In this document: piece by piece, positions 46,178-59,694 of the stretch
Position numbering within the stretch: position 1 is the first letter of the stretch
How the letters are laid out: each line of letters begins with the position of its first letter
Source of the DNA: Acanthaster planci
Taxonomy: Eukaryota; Echinodermata; Asteroidea; Valvatida; Acanthasteridae
Assembly (NCBI RefSeq): GCF_001949145.1
Contig: NW_019091379.1
Coordinates: forward strand, 323,280-387,279
DNA length: 64,000 nt
Reading direction: 5' to 3'
Made by a program: the position numbers and the translations under genes
Notes under the pieces: model-generated
Database searches by the model: none
Seen by the model: only the letters and a program-made list of their open reading frames with translations
Told to the model about the DNA's origin: nothing

Positions 46178-48892
46178 GTAAGCTCTTCGGGCAGGCCGTA
46201 GATTTATAGTTATGTGCACAATCATGCCTTCAGATTTATGATATCCTCGAGTAGAAACCAGCAGTGAGCGTTGACCTTTGAGCTCACACGGTCTCTCGCT
46301 TGCTTGGGCCATGACCTTCGTCAATTGAATGTGTCGACAGATCACTGTGGATATAAAGGGGGCTTACCAAGCCCAACCGATACGGCGATGTGCTTAAGTT
46401 TACCATAGACTGTAGAATGACGTGTACGGGGGCGGGTGTATGACTTTTCCGGGGGGGGCATGCTTGTCAATTTTTTTTAAGGTCTTATTCCTTCAAGGAC
46501 AGATGGATGCAAACAGAGGTAAGGCATTTTCATTGCTTCACTTTATACATGAAGTACAATATTATCTCTTTTATTACAGGTTTTACCGGCCAATTTCGCA
46601 AAATTTGTGATCTAATTTGTAAAATAAAATTTTATTTTTAGCGTAGATTTTGAAAACGTCTTGAAACCTGGTTTCATTTTCGCAATAACAAGCATTCGAC
46701 TTCGTTTTGCATCCTTCAAACAAATGAAAGTACATTACGGTTCATTAAAGAGGTTACGAATACGTGGCTGGGATTTCGGATTGACGTGTTCCTTGCCAGT
46801 TACAACAAATGTGCATTCTTATTCGCTGAAAATCTGTCCTTTACAGTGTCCCTTCGGAAATGAATATTCATTTGCTATAATTTAATTTTGCAAAACATAT
46901 GTTCAAGTTGATGAGAATATAGGCCTGAATACGAGGTTACACAAATCATGACACCACTTTGATAATAAATGTCATGTTACTCATTTATATTCTGTTTGTT
47001 ATCAAACTGTAAAAGAAAATAAGGTTTTTATGGTTGTAATGCAGCTCAAGAAGGAAGGTTCCCTCAGTGCCGGTGTTTATAGGTTTCCTGCAATACTCCG
47101 TAAGTTCCAATGACAGCTTAAATGATTTATTTCAATCATGACTATTTAAACATTAATCAAACAACTCAACACATCTAAGAATGTAACTTCTGCTAGTACG
47201 CAAACGAATTCTAATTCTTGACCAGGCTTACTTTAAATGACACACAGGCGAAAACGCCTGCGTACGTGAATTTTGCGAAATAGCTTGAGTTCAAATTAAG
47301 ATGAATGCATGATTGCAGGGGTGCATTCAGTTTCGCGCAAAAATGCATGTCAATATTCCAAAGCAGTACAATATCAGGAAATTGAAGGCTGACTCTGTAT
47401 GACTGAATACACCCCTCCTTGAAATATAATTTCTATTTGTTAAATAGAAACGGGGATTTGAATGTTCGATCTATTTCGCTCGAAAACGAATGCTGCTATA
47501 ATTCATTTACACATTTTTCGAAATTGGACGGGCGAACCTGTATTAATGTGATTGTTATTTCAATGTTTTTGCTATTCATTTATTAATTTTTGGTGTCAGA
47601 GCGGGTGGGGGAGGGGTTGGGGTGACCCCCGACCCCTTTGGATCCGCACCTGGTATACATGATTGCGGCGGCGAATAGGGTCACCGATCACTGTGGATGG
47701 TTATAATCATAATATATCGGAGGAAACCATGATCGCAGTGCATCTTATTTTAGGGCCATGCCTGATCAAGATAGGCCCTCAGGTAAATGCTGCAGGGAAA
47801 AATCAGTGAAATACACCATAAAAGTAACAACGCTAATTGATTGAAGCATTCAAATGTTCCCTGGAATGAAAAACAAACTGTGAAATCAAAGTTTTGACAT
47901 TTTATCCTTTTCTCTTCTGACATTTTCCAAAAAGATTTTTGTTCATGTCGGGCTAGCTGTGTAAAATAGGATTAAAGCAATCAAATCGGCTCTAAAAGTT
48001 GCAGACGGTTATCATCCCTGTCAGTACAGCAGGAAATGATTTGGCCTACGAAGGTTTCAGGCGAAATAGTATAACTGTGCAGACCAAACACACTGCAGTG
48101 AATGAGTGTAATTTCCGACTCTGTCAAATCCGGATGGGAGACTTCACATAGAAAGGCATAAATGACATATCCCATAGTGAAACCTCTACTTCTGATAAAT
48201 ACTAGGACCGACTGCGCCCTGTGGTGCAGATAGAGGGATAAAAGGGCGAGGGTGGCTTCTCTGGCCGGGGACTGTTCCCTCATGCCGAAAAATTACACAC
48301 CAAGCGGCAATTCGAGGTTTCATGTGCATCTTGTGGAGACTTCTGCCTGTTTTTGTCCTCGTGTATAACTGAGTGAGGACATTCACGCATTTCATCATTA
48401 TAATTGGTTGTTTCTGGTTTCTACTTCTACCAAGAAGCACATTTTGTGCTGGATGCAACGTACACCGAAATAATGCGAGGGCGCTGCACACGAATTGCAT
48501 TGTTGAAAATTAGTATGGGCATGCATGGACAGGTTCGATCACTGCAATGACCACAGCTATATAACCATAGTCCGACTATATCGAATGCAGGCCAGTTCAC
48601 AATGGTTGGACTAGTCTAGTCAATTATTCGCGACCAGCCTGTCGAGGTTGGTCGTATCGTTGGTTGCCCAAAATCGTTTTTAATAGTACAGTGCAGAGAG
48701 GACCAGTTATGAGCAAAATGCCGGTAACACAGCATGTCATTAGTATACGACCATTTTCACTCTTATTTTTGCTATCTTGCCCTTCCTGCGACCATCTTTT
48801 CTCTCCTTCGGCTTAATGACCTGACGCTGACGGTTGACTAGGGTTGTTCGCACTTCAACTCCACGGCACATGCGCTAGGTACATCATGAACC

Positions 48893-48914
48893 GACCACTA
48901 GTTAACTAGTGGTC
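48893..48914. other. 22-bp perfect palindrome
   Basis: GACCACTAGTT is followed directly by its exact reverse complement, centred on GTTAAC. No longer inverted repeat surrounds it. Role unknown. Confidence 0.8.
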
Positions 48915-50461
48915 CTTGATCGAACTTGTCCCATGGTGAGGGCAGTTTCATTCCCTGCAACCTTTACCTACGTCAGCCAATTTAAAAAACGGGGAATTGT
49001 TTCCCTGTTGAATGGATCCAAAATTGTTATGTCGAATCAACTATTCGTACTAGGAATGCGCACAACTTGAATACACTCCAACTGAGGCGAATTTCGTTGC
49101 AAATGTTTTGTGACGTTAAGTTGCTTCACTTTCACGTTTGCCTGAAGTATAAACAGGCCTTTGAATGCAAACGGTTTGCTGTCAGTTATGTGTGATGCTC
49201 ACGGAATCACGCATGCCGCACATGATAGCGCCCTCTTGTGGTCAGATTTGTGACGATCCCATCAAAATCCAGTTGTTAAAATCGTGCAAACAGATACAAG
49301 CGAATTATGAGGCATCTTCAACACAAAGTGAGACGTGTTGATTGTTTTTCCTTCCATGCTTTCATGGAATACGACCAAATGCTCAGATATTTCAACAGCT
49401 TTACTCCGCAGCACCCACCTAGCACCTGAGTCTTACAGAATACCCATTGCCCAAAATGTAGGGACGCATGATTTAAAAGGTCCTGCTGTGCATCCCGAAT
49501 CATATTAAGGTCTTTAAATACAGTTCAAGCAACACTTGTCCCTTTCCCTGTATACACCGCTGTTTGTCTGGCTCCCTTTTTAAAACTTAATTAAATAAAT
49601 TGCCGAAATATAACAGTGAAACTGTGGTTCAGCTGGAGCAAAGATCGCTGTTGCTTTGCCAGTGAGGCCAAACCCACAAGCCCACTAACCACTGTAATAT
49701 GATGTGCAAGGACTTTCCTGAAGGTGGGTAGGATCACGTGTCCGTGGGTTCCTACATATTGTCTTTGTTGCACCCCAGTTTTTGTCCACGAAATAGTTGA
49801 GCATGGACGCTGCTCGTCGTGGCGAAAGTGTTGGGCGTGATCGCTCGATCTTTGCGTGATCTGTCAATCTTGTATATTGCATGATTTGCCGAAGATTCCG
49901 CCATCGACCAATCGCCTTTTACTTTCTAATTTGCGGTTGTGAAATATTGATTTGGAAAAACGAAAGCAGTGTGGGAGGTTTCGTGTAGGATAGATTGAGA
50001 CTGTAACACGATCACGCGATCTTGTTGATCGACTAATCCTGCTCCGTCAAATGCATTGTTTGGGCTGTGCATCATGTAAATAGATTGAACGCTCTTTGCT
50101 CTGTGTCAGCAAGAGATCAATCATGTATGAAACCGCAAAGCAATCGAACATTCACACCAAGTAGAATGTTAATCCCAGGTAACCTTTTGGTCTCTTTTGT
50201 TTCTCTTTGCTTATTTATTGAAATCTATTATATTCATGTAACCCTACAGTTGCGTTCATAACCAACTTAGTTGGGGGTATACCCGACTTCGTCGACAAAG
50301 TTTATAACAGTTGACAAAGTTGGGACGTAACATCTTCAGTACCCTTATCAATGCTCGTTTGTAACTTTGTTGTCCCATCTCTTCCCGCGCTGACAAAAGC
50401 AAAAAGCAAAAATTAAGAAAGAAATGGGAGTCCAGCAACAATAAAATGACATCTTGAATTT

Positions 50462-50487
50462 ACATAGGTAATTTGCATTACCTATGT
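50462..50487. other. Perfect short hairpin
   Basis: ACATAGGTAA (50462-50471) and TTACCTATGT (50478-50487) are exact inverted copies with a 6-nt loop (TTTGCA). Possibly the residue of a fold-back element; no gene context. Confidence 0.7.
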
Positions 50488-53400
50488 GTCTGCCTGATCG
50501 CAACAATCGGACGTAAAAAATCTGACAGGCCTGACTTCTCGAAAAAAATTTCTGGATGACGCCTGTATCAAAACGAACATTTGTCGCGACCCTTTATGCG
50601 CGTGGATCTCAAAAGCTATACAACTTGGGTGCTTATCAACCAATCGATTTGTCTCTAACGATGACAGATGATCGCGAATGAATCTTGACGCTGGACCGCA
50701 TACGCCGCCCCCCCCAAAGGAAATGTCATGGTTATGAGCGGCAATATTCCCGCTGTGTTTGCCTTGATCGCCGAGGCGTGCTGTGGATGGCTCGGTGGCT
50801 TGTACGGATGATTTGTCCCCTGACGGTTGGGACGAGGTTCTTCTTCCGAGCTAGCTGTTTTCTTTTTGGAGCAAATAGAATGCCGAGTCAAGATGATGTG
50901 CCCATCAAAAACTGATTGCGCCAGGTCGATAAGAGGAAGGACCGACAGTCAAAGGTAAACATAGTTCCGTTGCAGGTGAGACGGTAACTCAATGCCCATC
51001 CCTTTTATTTCCTTGCTGTTGTTAACCTTCGTCAGATCTCTTTTTTCCCTTTTAAAATGTACACTGCTTCTGTATTGGTGCAAAGATTGTCATTAAAGAG
51101 ATAACCTTTCATTTCATTTATACTCATGTTGGTGTAAAAAATGAACTTGAAGACTTTTAAGTGATTTTTGTCAACTTCCTAAGTCTAGATTATCTGGCGG
51201 GAAAACAACAAGAACAAAGACAACAGTAAAATCACCACAAACAACAAACAATTGTCTCTGACAGGCTGATCTCTCCCTTTTTTGGGTAGGTAGTCAAGCA
51301 ACTTACAAATCAACCCAATCACTCTAAGATCAGTAACTCACTAGTTACCCTGTCAGCCAGTGTGTTACACCTACTTCAGTCTTGGACTTACCTCTGACAA
51401 TCCTCATCCATAGCAACCATTATTCCTTTCAATATTCAAGTCTTCGAAGGGTTGGTCGAACAAAGTTGATGGGCGGATTTGCTCGTTGAATAAATTATGA
51501 ACTCGCTGGATAGGTTGTGGCACACCTGTTTAGTGAAGCATTCATGAAAGATTAATATTTTGCGTGGGCCCGGCATGATAATTTTAACATTAATTTTGTA
51601 TTACAGACAGCAGGGGTCCTGTGGTTAGTTTTGCCATTTGAGAATTAGAATATTATCGTTGATATTTTTGGCAAACATGACTTTGTATTGCCATGCACTA
51701 TGAGGTTTTCTTCTGCTGCAGATGTTTTTACTGTCATTTTTTCGACGAAAAATCTGAAATTATTGATACGACAGACGAGGGCAGATCCAGAAATTAATTA
51801 GGGAGGGGAATTGTTTTTTTTTGGGGGGGGGGCCAAAATGAATTTTGATGTTACCTTTTATGGACTTTCTGAGGGGTGAGGGTGCAATTTAGAGCAGGAA
51901 GGAGAGGAAATAATCAACAATTGCCTTTGCCTAATTTATTCAAAATTTAAACAAAAATGTTTTTGTTCGTATGTGGATGTGTAAGTGGGAGGGGCAAGAC
52001 CCCTTACCCCCTCCCCCAATTCACCCTTCTCGACGTTACTCCCACCTGCGTCTGCTGCAGGTGGATATTACGCAAAGACGGATGTGATTACAACCATCAC
52101 GGAGACAGCGCAAGAACTCGTCACACTACGAGGACGTTGCCAAGGGGGGAATCGCGTCGAATACACAAATTGTACAAATGTCATAAATCAACGACTCCAC
52201 AACCATGCATCGAAGGCGGAGCGGCTGGTATACACGCGGTGATGTGTGATGGGCACTGCTCGCTGTCTGCTCTATGAAAACTCTATCACCTCCCGATGCT
52301 GGGAGATGAGGGACGGGATTCTCCAGGGGATCTGGAAGTGGATTGGTGCATACAGCTGGGGTGACTAAATGATGTCTGACTTCTTAATGTTTGGAACAGG
52401 TACAACCATGTACATTGTATACAGCATTAGTCTACTTAGTCGCAGTCGCCTTCAAGCTTACGGGACGTGGTTGTAACGAGGCCACTCTATTGCACCTACA
52501 CAAGCTGATGCCATTTCGGATTCTGTCCTAGTGCTCAATAGTCCGAGACATGCAGCCGTATCAGCGTAGCGGGACGAAGTCGGCGTAAATTAAGGGGAGC
52601 ATGCTGTGCTGCTACGTCATTCGCTCACATCACCATATGGTCGGCGGGGATGTCTCCGTAACTCTGACTAAAAAGAAAAGTGCGTGAAAGATATTATAAT
52701 AAAACCACTGGTCATCGCCGTCTGCATATGACTTAAACGGAGGCACGGCAGGGGTAAATTGAGGAATTCGATTGGTTGATGTAGTTGCTGGACACAGAGT
52801 ATAAAAATCATTGCATCTTGAGCTGCAATCCTTCTGGTGACATTTTGCTGTGCCAACTGGTGGAACAATATATAGAGAATATACACCACGCGGGTACCAG
52901 TTGTTGGCAATCAGTGTCTTCGTAAGTACATTCTTTCCTGCCTTCTATTTCAAAAGTACCAGTCATTTCTGTACTTCTAAATACGAGTAACCGAAGCTGA
53001 AGATAGTTGCTTCATCAGAACTTTGCCACATTATTGTTCGACTGTGTAGTTGATTCAGCTAGTACACTTCACATTCCATGATTTCTTTTTCTTTCAAGTT
53101 TTAATTTGCTGTTCTTTCTGAAACAATTTGTCCGATAGACCAGTTTGAGTTAGCCTTAAATTACAAAAAACAACAATAACAACAAGGTGAAGGCCTTTCA
53201 AAATCCTACCAAAGACCACTGGGCAAGTTCCACGCACAACAGTTATGACTGACAAAACGTTCCCGACCCGCAAACTACATCAAACTTTATATTCACAACT
53301 TTCTTTCTGTCCACCTAACGCTGCGTGTAGGCCCACCAGTCATACATTTTTCTAAAAAATGCCTTCTCTTTGTAGCAAATTGTACCTGTCTCAATGAAGC

Positions 53401-54966
53401 CTGCACATCTTCCGAGAAAGAAAAAAAATCGTTGACATTTCGGAGAAAGCAATACTACTGAATCCGCTTGGACAAAAGATGTAATTTATATGTTGATTAG
53501 TGCCATGATGCCATGGCAACCAAAGGTAAATGCGTTCTCTCTTCATCCAGTGTGTGGTAACATATCATGATAGATTCAGAATGTTGTTTCGTATGAATGT
53601 AATTATGCCACCTAAATGTGGCGCCTTGCAAACGGTGTTCACACAGATCGTGGCATGCTGAAAATGTGGCAAGTTTTCATAAAATTCGACCCCTCAATTT
53701 CTGAGGATAGAAATGATTGCATGTCACTTTTGCCGCAGCACGCAAACTGCAGCAGCTGAAAAAACATCGAGGTAATTGAATTGTAGGTCAGTGCTTAATT
53801 CCTTCAAGACTGTCCGATTGAACGACGGGAAATCCCCTTCCAAGTATATGGAAAGCTATAGACTGTAGTCATAAAATAAGGCACTTGTCCAGCTTTGCGA
53901 AAACGCTTTAATTAGAAAGGTCTTGCTAGAGGCCTTTAGGAGGCCATTGACTTAAATTTCTGGACCCAGTTTCACTGAGCTGCTTGGTAAAATGTTCTAT
54001 GTAGCAAATTGATTGACATTGAAGGAGGGCACCAACCACAACAAAGAATCTGTCACATGCTAACGAATACATTTTCTTTTCTTGGCAACTCTTTGAAATT
54101 GGCCGCCAAATGGACTCGACCTTTGAGGCGTACTTGACAAGGCTTATACAGTTGAACGTCGTGCAGTAAATTAAGAGAGGAAAAGAACACACTTGTGGTT
54201 ATTTTTATAGGACACGTAGTACTCTATACAATAATGCTTTATACTGTGCGGAAATAAGTTGACATTTAATTGACAAGTAGGAGCGATGCTAGTCTGATCT
54301 GAAGAATACTTGTTCTGACCCGGACTCTCTAAGACAATTTGAAACAACGTACAAATGTGGGCTATAAAGCTTATAACCCTGGAGATACCCGATCGTCCGG
54401 GCAGATAAACCCAAACAACGTCTGCTGGCTGAAGATTCAAGGCGAATCTCTCGCGGAATTCTGCTCCTGGTAATCTGACTTGTAATCTGGTTTCACGGTC
54501 GCTCATGATTATCGTCTTAGCGGAGTCAATCATGGGGCCGTGGGCACACCGAGGAAAAAAAATCTCCACGAAATAGTTCCCGAAATACCTGTTTATTTGT
54601 TAAAGAATATCAAATTGCTGTCCTGCTAATCGCGATGTTTGATTGGATCGAGAAGACCTATTCAGATGGTAAAATTAGCACAACTCCTTGAGGGTTTAGA
54701 TTGTTACTGCTGGAGGCCAGTCTACAGTCACGAGTTCGAACTTTGACAAGGTGGAAATTCAAGAGACACGAAGCCTTGTAATTTAGTCTTCAATATTGAA
54801 TTATTGCACCGTAAGGACCTATTTTGAGGGCCTTTTGTGAATTGCATTCGCCCTAGTTCGGTTTTTTTTCGAATGACTAACACCACACTTCCATCAATGT
54901 TGCGGAAAACGTATCGAAAACTGTCTTGCGCATATCACCCACTTCGTGAAGTGTATCTCCCGTTAA

Positions 54967-55005
54967 ACATCTGTTCTGATTTCATCCGATGTAAAGAACA
55001 GATGT
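54967..55005. other. Inverted repeat, 11-bp arms
   Basis: ACATCTGTTCT (54967-54977) is matched exactly by AGAACAGATGT (54995-55005) across a 17-nt loop. Isolated, function unknown. Confidence 0.65.
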
Positions 55006-58000
55006 AACAATAAAGTAACATTTTCGCATAAAAAATGTAGATTCCTATTTTCATAATGTAGCACGAAAACACAGGGCAGAACCAAGGGAAGTTCGTGGGA
55101 AATTCAAGTAGTGAATAAAAAAAATGAAAAGAAACCTAGCTGTGATTTCTCTGTCAGCTTCTATCCGTACTCCCACACATGTCAGATGGATCACTCGGAT
55201 TTGACCAAAGCAGCGCAAGTGCATCCCAGCGCCAACTGCTCAAAAACGAGAGATTTATACCGGCTTATCTGGCGGCGTGAAATCAACCGCCATCACGCCT
55301 TACCTCATTGTAATAATGATATCCTGACATTTAAAAAACAAAATGTTCGGTCTGTTTCACGCCTCGCTGTCTGTTGCAGAGAGTTGCAATTTGCTCCAGC
55401 AACACAATCCACCGGATTTGTAACCCGAGAGTAAAACACTGAGAAAAAATAACAACAAAATTTAAAGGGAAAAGAAAAAAGGAAAGTAAAAAGAATAACC
55501 CTCTTTATACCTTTCAAAGGAAAGCTTTATTTCACTTGAACTGAAACAAACATACATCAAACAATGTAGACAAAATTAAATTATTTACAAAATGAAAGCG
55601 TTGGCAATGAAACGAACAGGACTAAATTCATCAAGAGTAACTTCCATTCGAATGGGAAATGAAATATTTATAATTAACCAGTAAAGAAAAGAAAAAAGGA
55701 GGAAAACTTCATCGTGATCAATATTCCGCGGAATTGCACCACTTGATGGTCTGAGTTTTATGCAAATCTGGAATGTTCATTTACCCATGTACATAACTCA
55801 TAGGGAAGGCTATTAAAAGGGTATTCTTGTCACGAGTTAAGACAAAGGATAGAATGAATTTCGTTCTAAAAGGGCTTGATAATTAAGACTCTAACTAAGG
55901 TTTCGATTAGATACATTTGCGAGGGCCATTTCATGCACCACAGAGGGAATCCTCGACCCTCTCCATTTTTCAGTAGAGCTGTCGGGTTTATTTTCCACCG
56001 TGGAACTTATGTTCCAGATGTATCTAATCTGAACCAAGATTGAGAGAAATCAAACAAGAGGAGAAATTAACCTGATAAGGTAAGCATCCTTCATTAGGAA
56101 ATGGTTGACTTGTTTTATCTTGGCACAACAGGACAGCAACGGCTTGTATATCGCGCCAGCATGCAGCTTTGCGTTCAAGGGTATTTATTGTCGAAAAATA
56201 AATAAATGCAATCTGTTACAGTCACATGACTCTGCCTCTCCAATTTATACATCAAACATAAGGGTCACAGTTATCAGCAATATCTATTTGTCATTCTCTC
56301 CCCATTTTGGTTACTATATTTTTCCTACACCGTGAACTCAAAGTATCAGCGTCGCATGCCCGTTCATACGCGGCCATCTGGTTTCAAGTACATGTATATT
56401 ATATGCATCCGATGATGCCTATGCGTCATGCGTGGCTGATATGGGGGAGAATTTTGCATAAAACACCTTCCCGCTTAAAAGGGAAAATCCAGCTGCCGTC
56501 TGACAGTCGTCGGTGGTAGGCAGTTGAAGCCGTTCAAATTTGAGTAGTCTCATGTTGGGTCACGAACGGCCGCGGAGGTCCCCTACGGAAATCTGAGTAA
56601 ACTTGCTGGACAACTCGGCAGCTCCTATATCGATACGGTTACCTGTTCTGTTCGTCTTTTTGCAGCTGCTGGAGTTCCCAGGTCGATGATCTGTACTTTA
56701 AGTCACCAACAGGTGGTAAGGTTCGACTTGATAAACCTATCACACAAATTCAAGTTTCTTTGGACCACCTTGGTTAACTTTGCAACCAACACCATAATCG
56801 CTTCTGTAAGTATGGGATAACAGTGTTTGGAAATTGAAATGGCGGAATACCGAATACTACTCAACGCTCTCCTCAGCCGCATTTCAACACGCCAGCTGTC
56901 TATTACGTACACCATTTCCAACTGTTCGTCTTGCCAATGAAATCCAACTTGTGAAATAAATTTGTATGCCACCGGATATAGACAGGCTATGAAATAATCA
57001 CAACTAAAATCCACGATGATCGGTTTAGCTCCTCACAACTCCTCCATTGCGCGGTGCAAACCCGTATAAGCAGCATTTTGGGCAGTAGTGATGAGTTCAT
57101 ATTGTTTGGAAACCACTAACATTGCCCTTCTACCATGAGGAGGACACAATGACACAAAGAGGCGGTAGTAATCCGAAACGCCGTGTTTGCATAGGAAAAT
57201 GAAAGCAGGCTTGTTATAACAAGCAAAATGAGAGAAACACACGACCCCCCCCCCTCGTGGCCGTCATGCCGACTGTATTAACTCAATAACAAAAGCAGAA
57301 GAAAGATAGAAAGGCACTTTCCGTGCACGACTGACAGGCCGCTGGCAAAATGCAGATTAATGAGACAGTCTCAATGGCGCTGTTTTAAATGCACAACAAA
57401 TTAATTGTCCGGGGGGCCTCCAAAAATAATTCTACTCATGAATCAACGAAATAACTTACATTGAATCCGAGGGGTCCCTGGCTGATGTTGAGCTTATAGT
57501 ATGGAAAGTATCATGTCAGGCATATGATTATAATGTAATGGAAAATTCTCAGCGACTTTAGAAATAGAACCGCGGTTGACATTTTAAGACTTTATATCTA
57601 CAGGAAAATTAGTAGGCCAACATACACTTCTTGTATATCCGTGAAATAGACACATTAAACTCCATAATCTTCTTTTACATGTTGGCCATCTGTTATTACG
57701 CGACGCCATCACAGCAATGAAAAATAGTTTGTTTTTTATACCTCATCCCGATCCACTGTGATTTTATTTTGTTCTTTTACTGGAGTGTAGTTTTCCTTTT
57801 CCCAGTACGCTTATAAGGGTCAACGGCAAACATTTATTTACCTAAATTCACGCAACTCATTTAATTACACCGTCCAGATGGAACTCTTTCACAATTTATT
57901 TCCCACAAGTCCATCTTGAGTTTACCAGTGCCATGACATAATGGCGTATATGCCTAGGAAATCACAGACCCATGTGGATATACGCAGCCCTTGATTCCAA

Positions 58001-59214
58001 AGTTTGTTCACAATCAATCAACTAGGGGCAAATTTCCGTGCATCTGTGTGTTCCTGTTCCTTAGGAAGACCAGTCTAATACCTGTTTCAAGCCTGTTTGA
58101 AATGGCTTTGGTTTGTTGGAGCTTATTAAAAAACACAAGTGTTAACTCCAAGCGACGAACATGCCACTTCACGGTTTGTGCCATCCACCACTGCATATCC
58201 CAATGTTCGCATCCTTCCTACACGCTCATTATGCATGGTCACCTTAAGCCGATGCCTCATAATGCATTGTACGAGAATCGACCATAAGGAAAATAATGAA
58301 AATTCATTTAAAACAGTGACTTCATTACAGCAACCCCCTCCGGATATGAGGTGTTGACAAGAAGCTCCAACGGGAAAAAAATAACTGTCGCGTTCGGTTC
58401 CACGAGTATCTCATTAGTCGTTGTATATGGAAAGAGCGTTTGGTTAGTCATTTTAGAGCTCCCTGATGTGAAGACCAGAAGTCCTTTTCTATTCCTCTAG
58501 TGTAACATATGGTAGGGCAGCTCGCACTAAAATTGTAAATTATTTCCCGTGTTTAGTTTCCCCTATTGGCAAAGCATGAATAATAGATGCGTGCGCTGAA
58601 GTAGCTAAGAGCCTTGACTGCTTCTCTGTCTATTGAGGGCTTTGGGACTTTACACATTTCCCTTACTCTAGGAAAAAAAAAGAAAAAAAAGAAATCGCGT
58701 GATGAGTCTCGTGCAAGAGCTGGATTACGAGCATGCAATTTTGGAGCGTACTTTTTTCTTATATTTTGTTGACACAAAGGGCTACATAGAAATCCCCGTC
58801 AGCTCCGGCGTAAGCCTCATCATGTGCATCTGCTCAATACCAGAAATATTATGATAGAAGTGAAAAAATGGACTGAGAATGATTACGACGATAAAAAAAC
58901 CAAATAAATAATTTAATGCGAAATTAATGGGATAATATATTATGTTTTAGAGCTCACAACACTGGTTTACGTGTCTTAGAATTTCATTATTTATTATTGC
59001 GGAAGCAGCCATCTTCAGTGTTACCATACACTTTCAAATTTACAGAACTCCTCGATCCGCCAAGAATAATCCTCGAAAACCCTAGATATTTTTTTAATGT
59101 GCTGTTGCATTTTTTCTTAGTTGTTTTCAAAATAATAGACACTAGTCCTGCTGATGTTTACATGGTGTCTTAAACACATGTCGCCCTTCTGCCGAGGCAG
59201 CATGTTCAATCTTT

Positions 59215-59694
59215 TCAATCTGTCTCATCAAGATTACGTTTTGGAATATTATCAATTTCTGTTTGAACACTGCCAACTTTCGTTTTGCAAAGCGTCAACT
59301 TGGATAGGCCTACCATTATACATGTACGTCTTGACAGCACAAAGGGGCATAGAGCCTGTGCAAAAACTATAAACAGTGACTTTTTCGGTCGTTTTCCAGA
59401 TGAAACTGTGCACACTGGTTGGTGAAGTCGAACTGTATGGCTGCATGGGTACTGCAGCATTTTGGAAAGATCGCTGGCCTCGTGACCTGCATCACTTTGT
59501 CCATCAAACATGAAATAGGTCTCGGCGCTGTCCACCCAATACGACCGCCTGAGGGCGCGAATAGTAACGTGACGCGTATTCTTCATGACGAAGAAGCGAA
59601 AGTGACGGTCAAGTTTTAGACCGCTGTGGTAAAACATCACAAAGTGTTGCAATGTCCCAAAAGGGGGATATACAGTAACAAAAATGTTGACCAA
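59215..59694 (-). CDS. Open frame with weak GT31/Fringe-like pattern (doubtful)
   Basis: A 159-codon minus-strand frame contains KLDRHFRFFVMKNTRH, then IRALRRSYW and YFMFDGQSD. The order (Leu-Asp, beta strand, Lys/Thr/Arg, R..L...W, F.F.DG.D) recalls the N-terminal part of Fringe and other beta-1,3-glycosyltransferases, though the spacing is one or two residues short. A CCACAG acceptor lies just before it and CAG|GTCACG is a poor donor. No downstream DxD exon was found. It may be chance. Confidence 0.15.
   Translation of the reverse strand: MVNIFVTVYPPFGTLQHFVMFYHSGLKLDRHFRFFVMKNTRHVTIRALRRSYWVDSAETYFMFDGQSDAGHEASDLSKMLQYPCSHTVRLHQPVCTVSSGKRPKKSLFIVFAQALCPFVLSRRTCIMVGLSKLTLCKTKVGSVQTEIDNIPKRNLDETD

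Noticed and set aside
52072-52242. GC-rich open segment after TCTGCTGCAG, considered as an exon
   Set aside because: The acceptor is plausible but the frame ends in a stop with no donor, no family motif and no partner exon.
54171-54569. 132-codon minus-strand open frame (ADVVWVYLPGRSG)
   Set aside because: The VWVYLP string faintly recalls retroelement integrases, but no other integrase or reverse transcriptase motif is present in any frame nearby.
56703-57242. 540-nt minus-strand frame broken by a single TGA at 57035-57033
   Set aside because: The translation reads protein-like in places (YRLFVSLCPPHGRRAML, KPIIVDFSCDYF) but matches no family I know, starts without ATG and has no splice context. 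It is not enough to call a gene or pseudogene.
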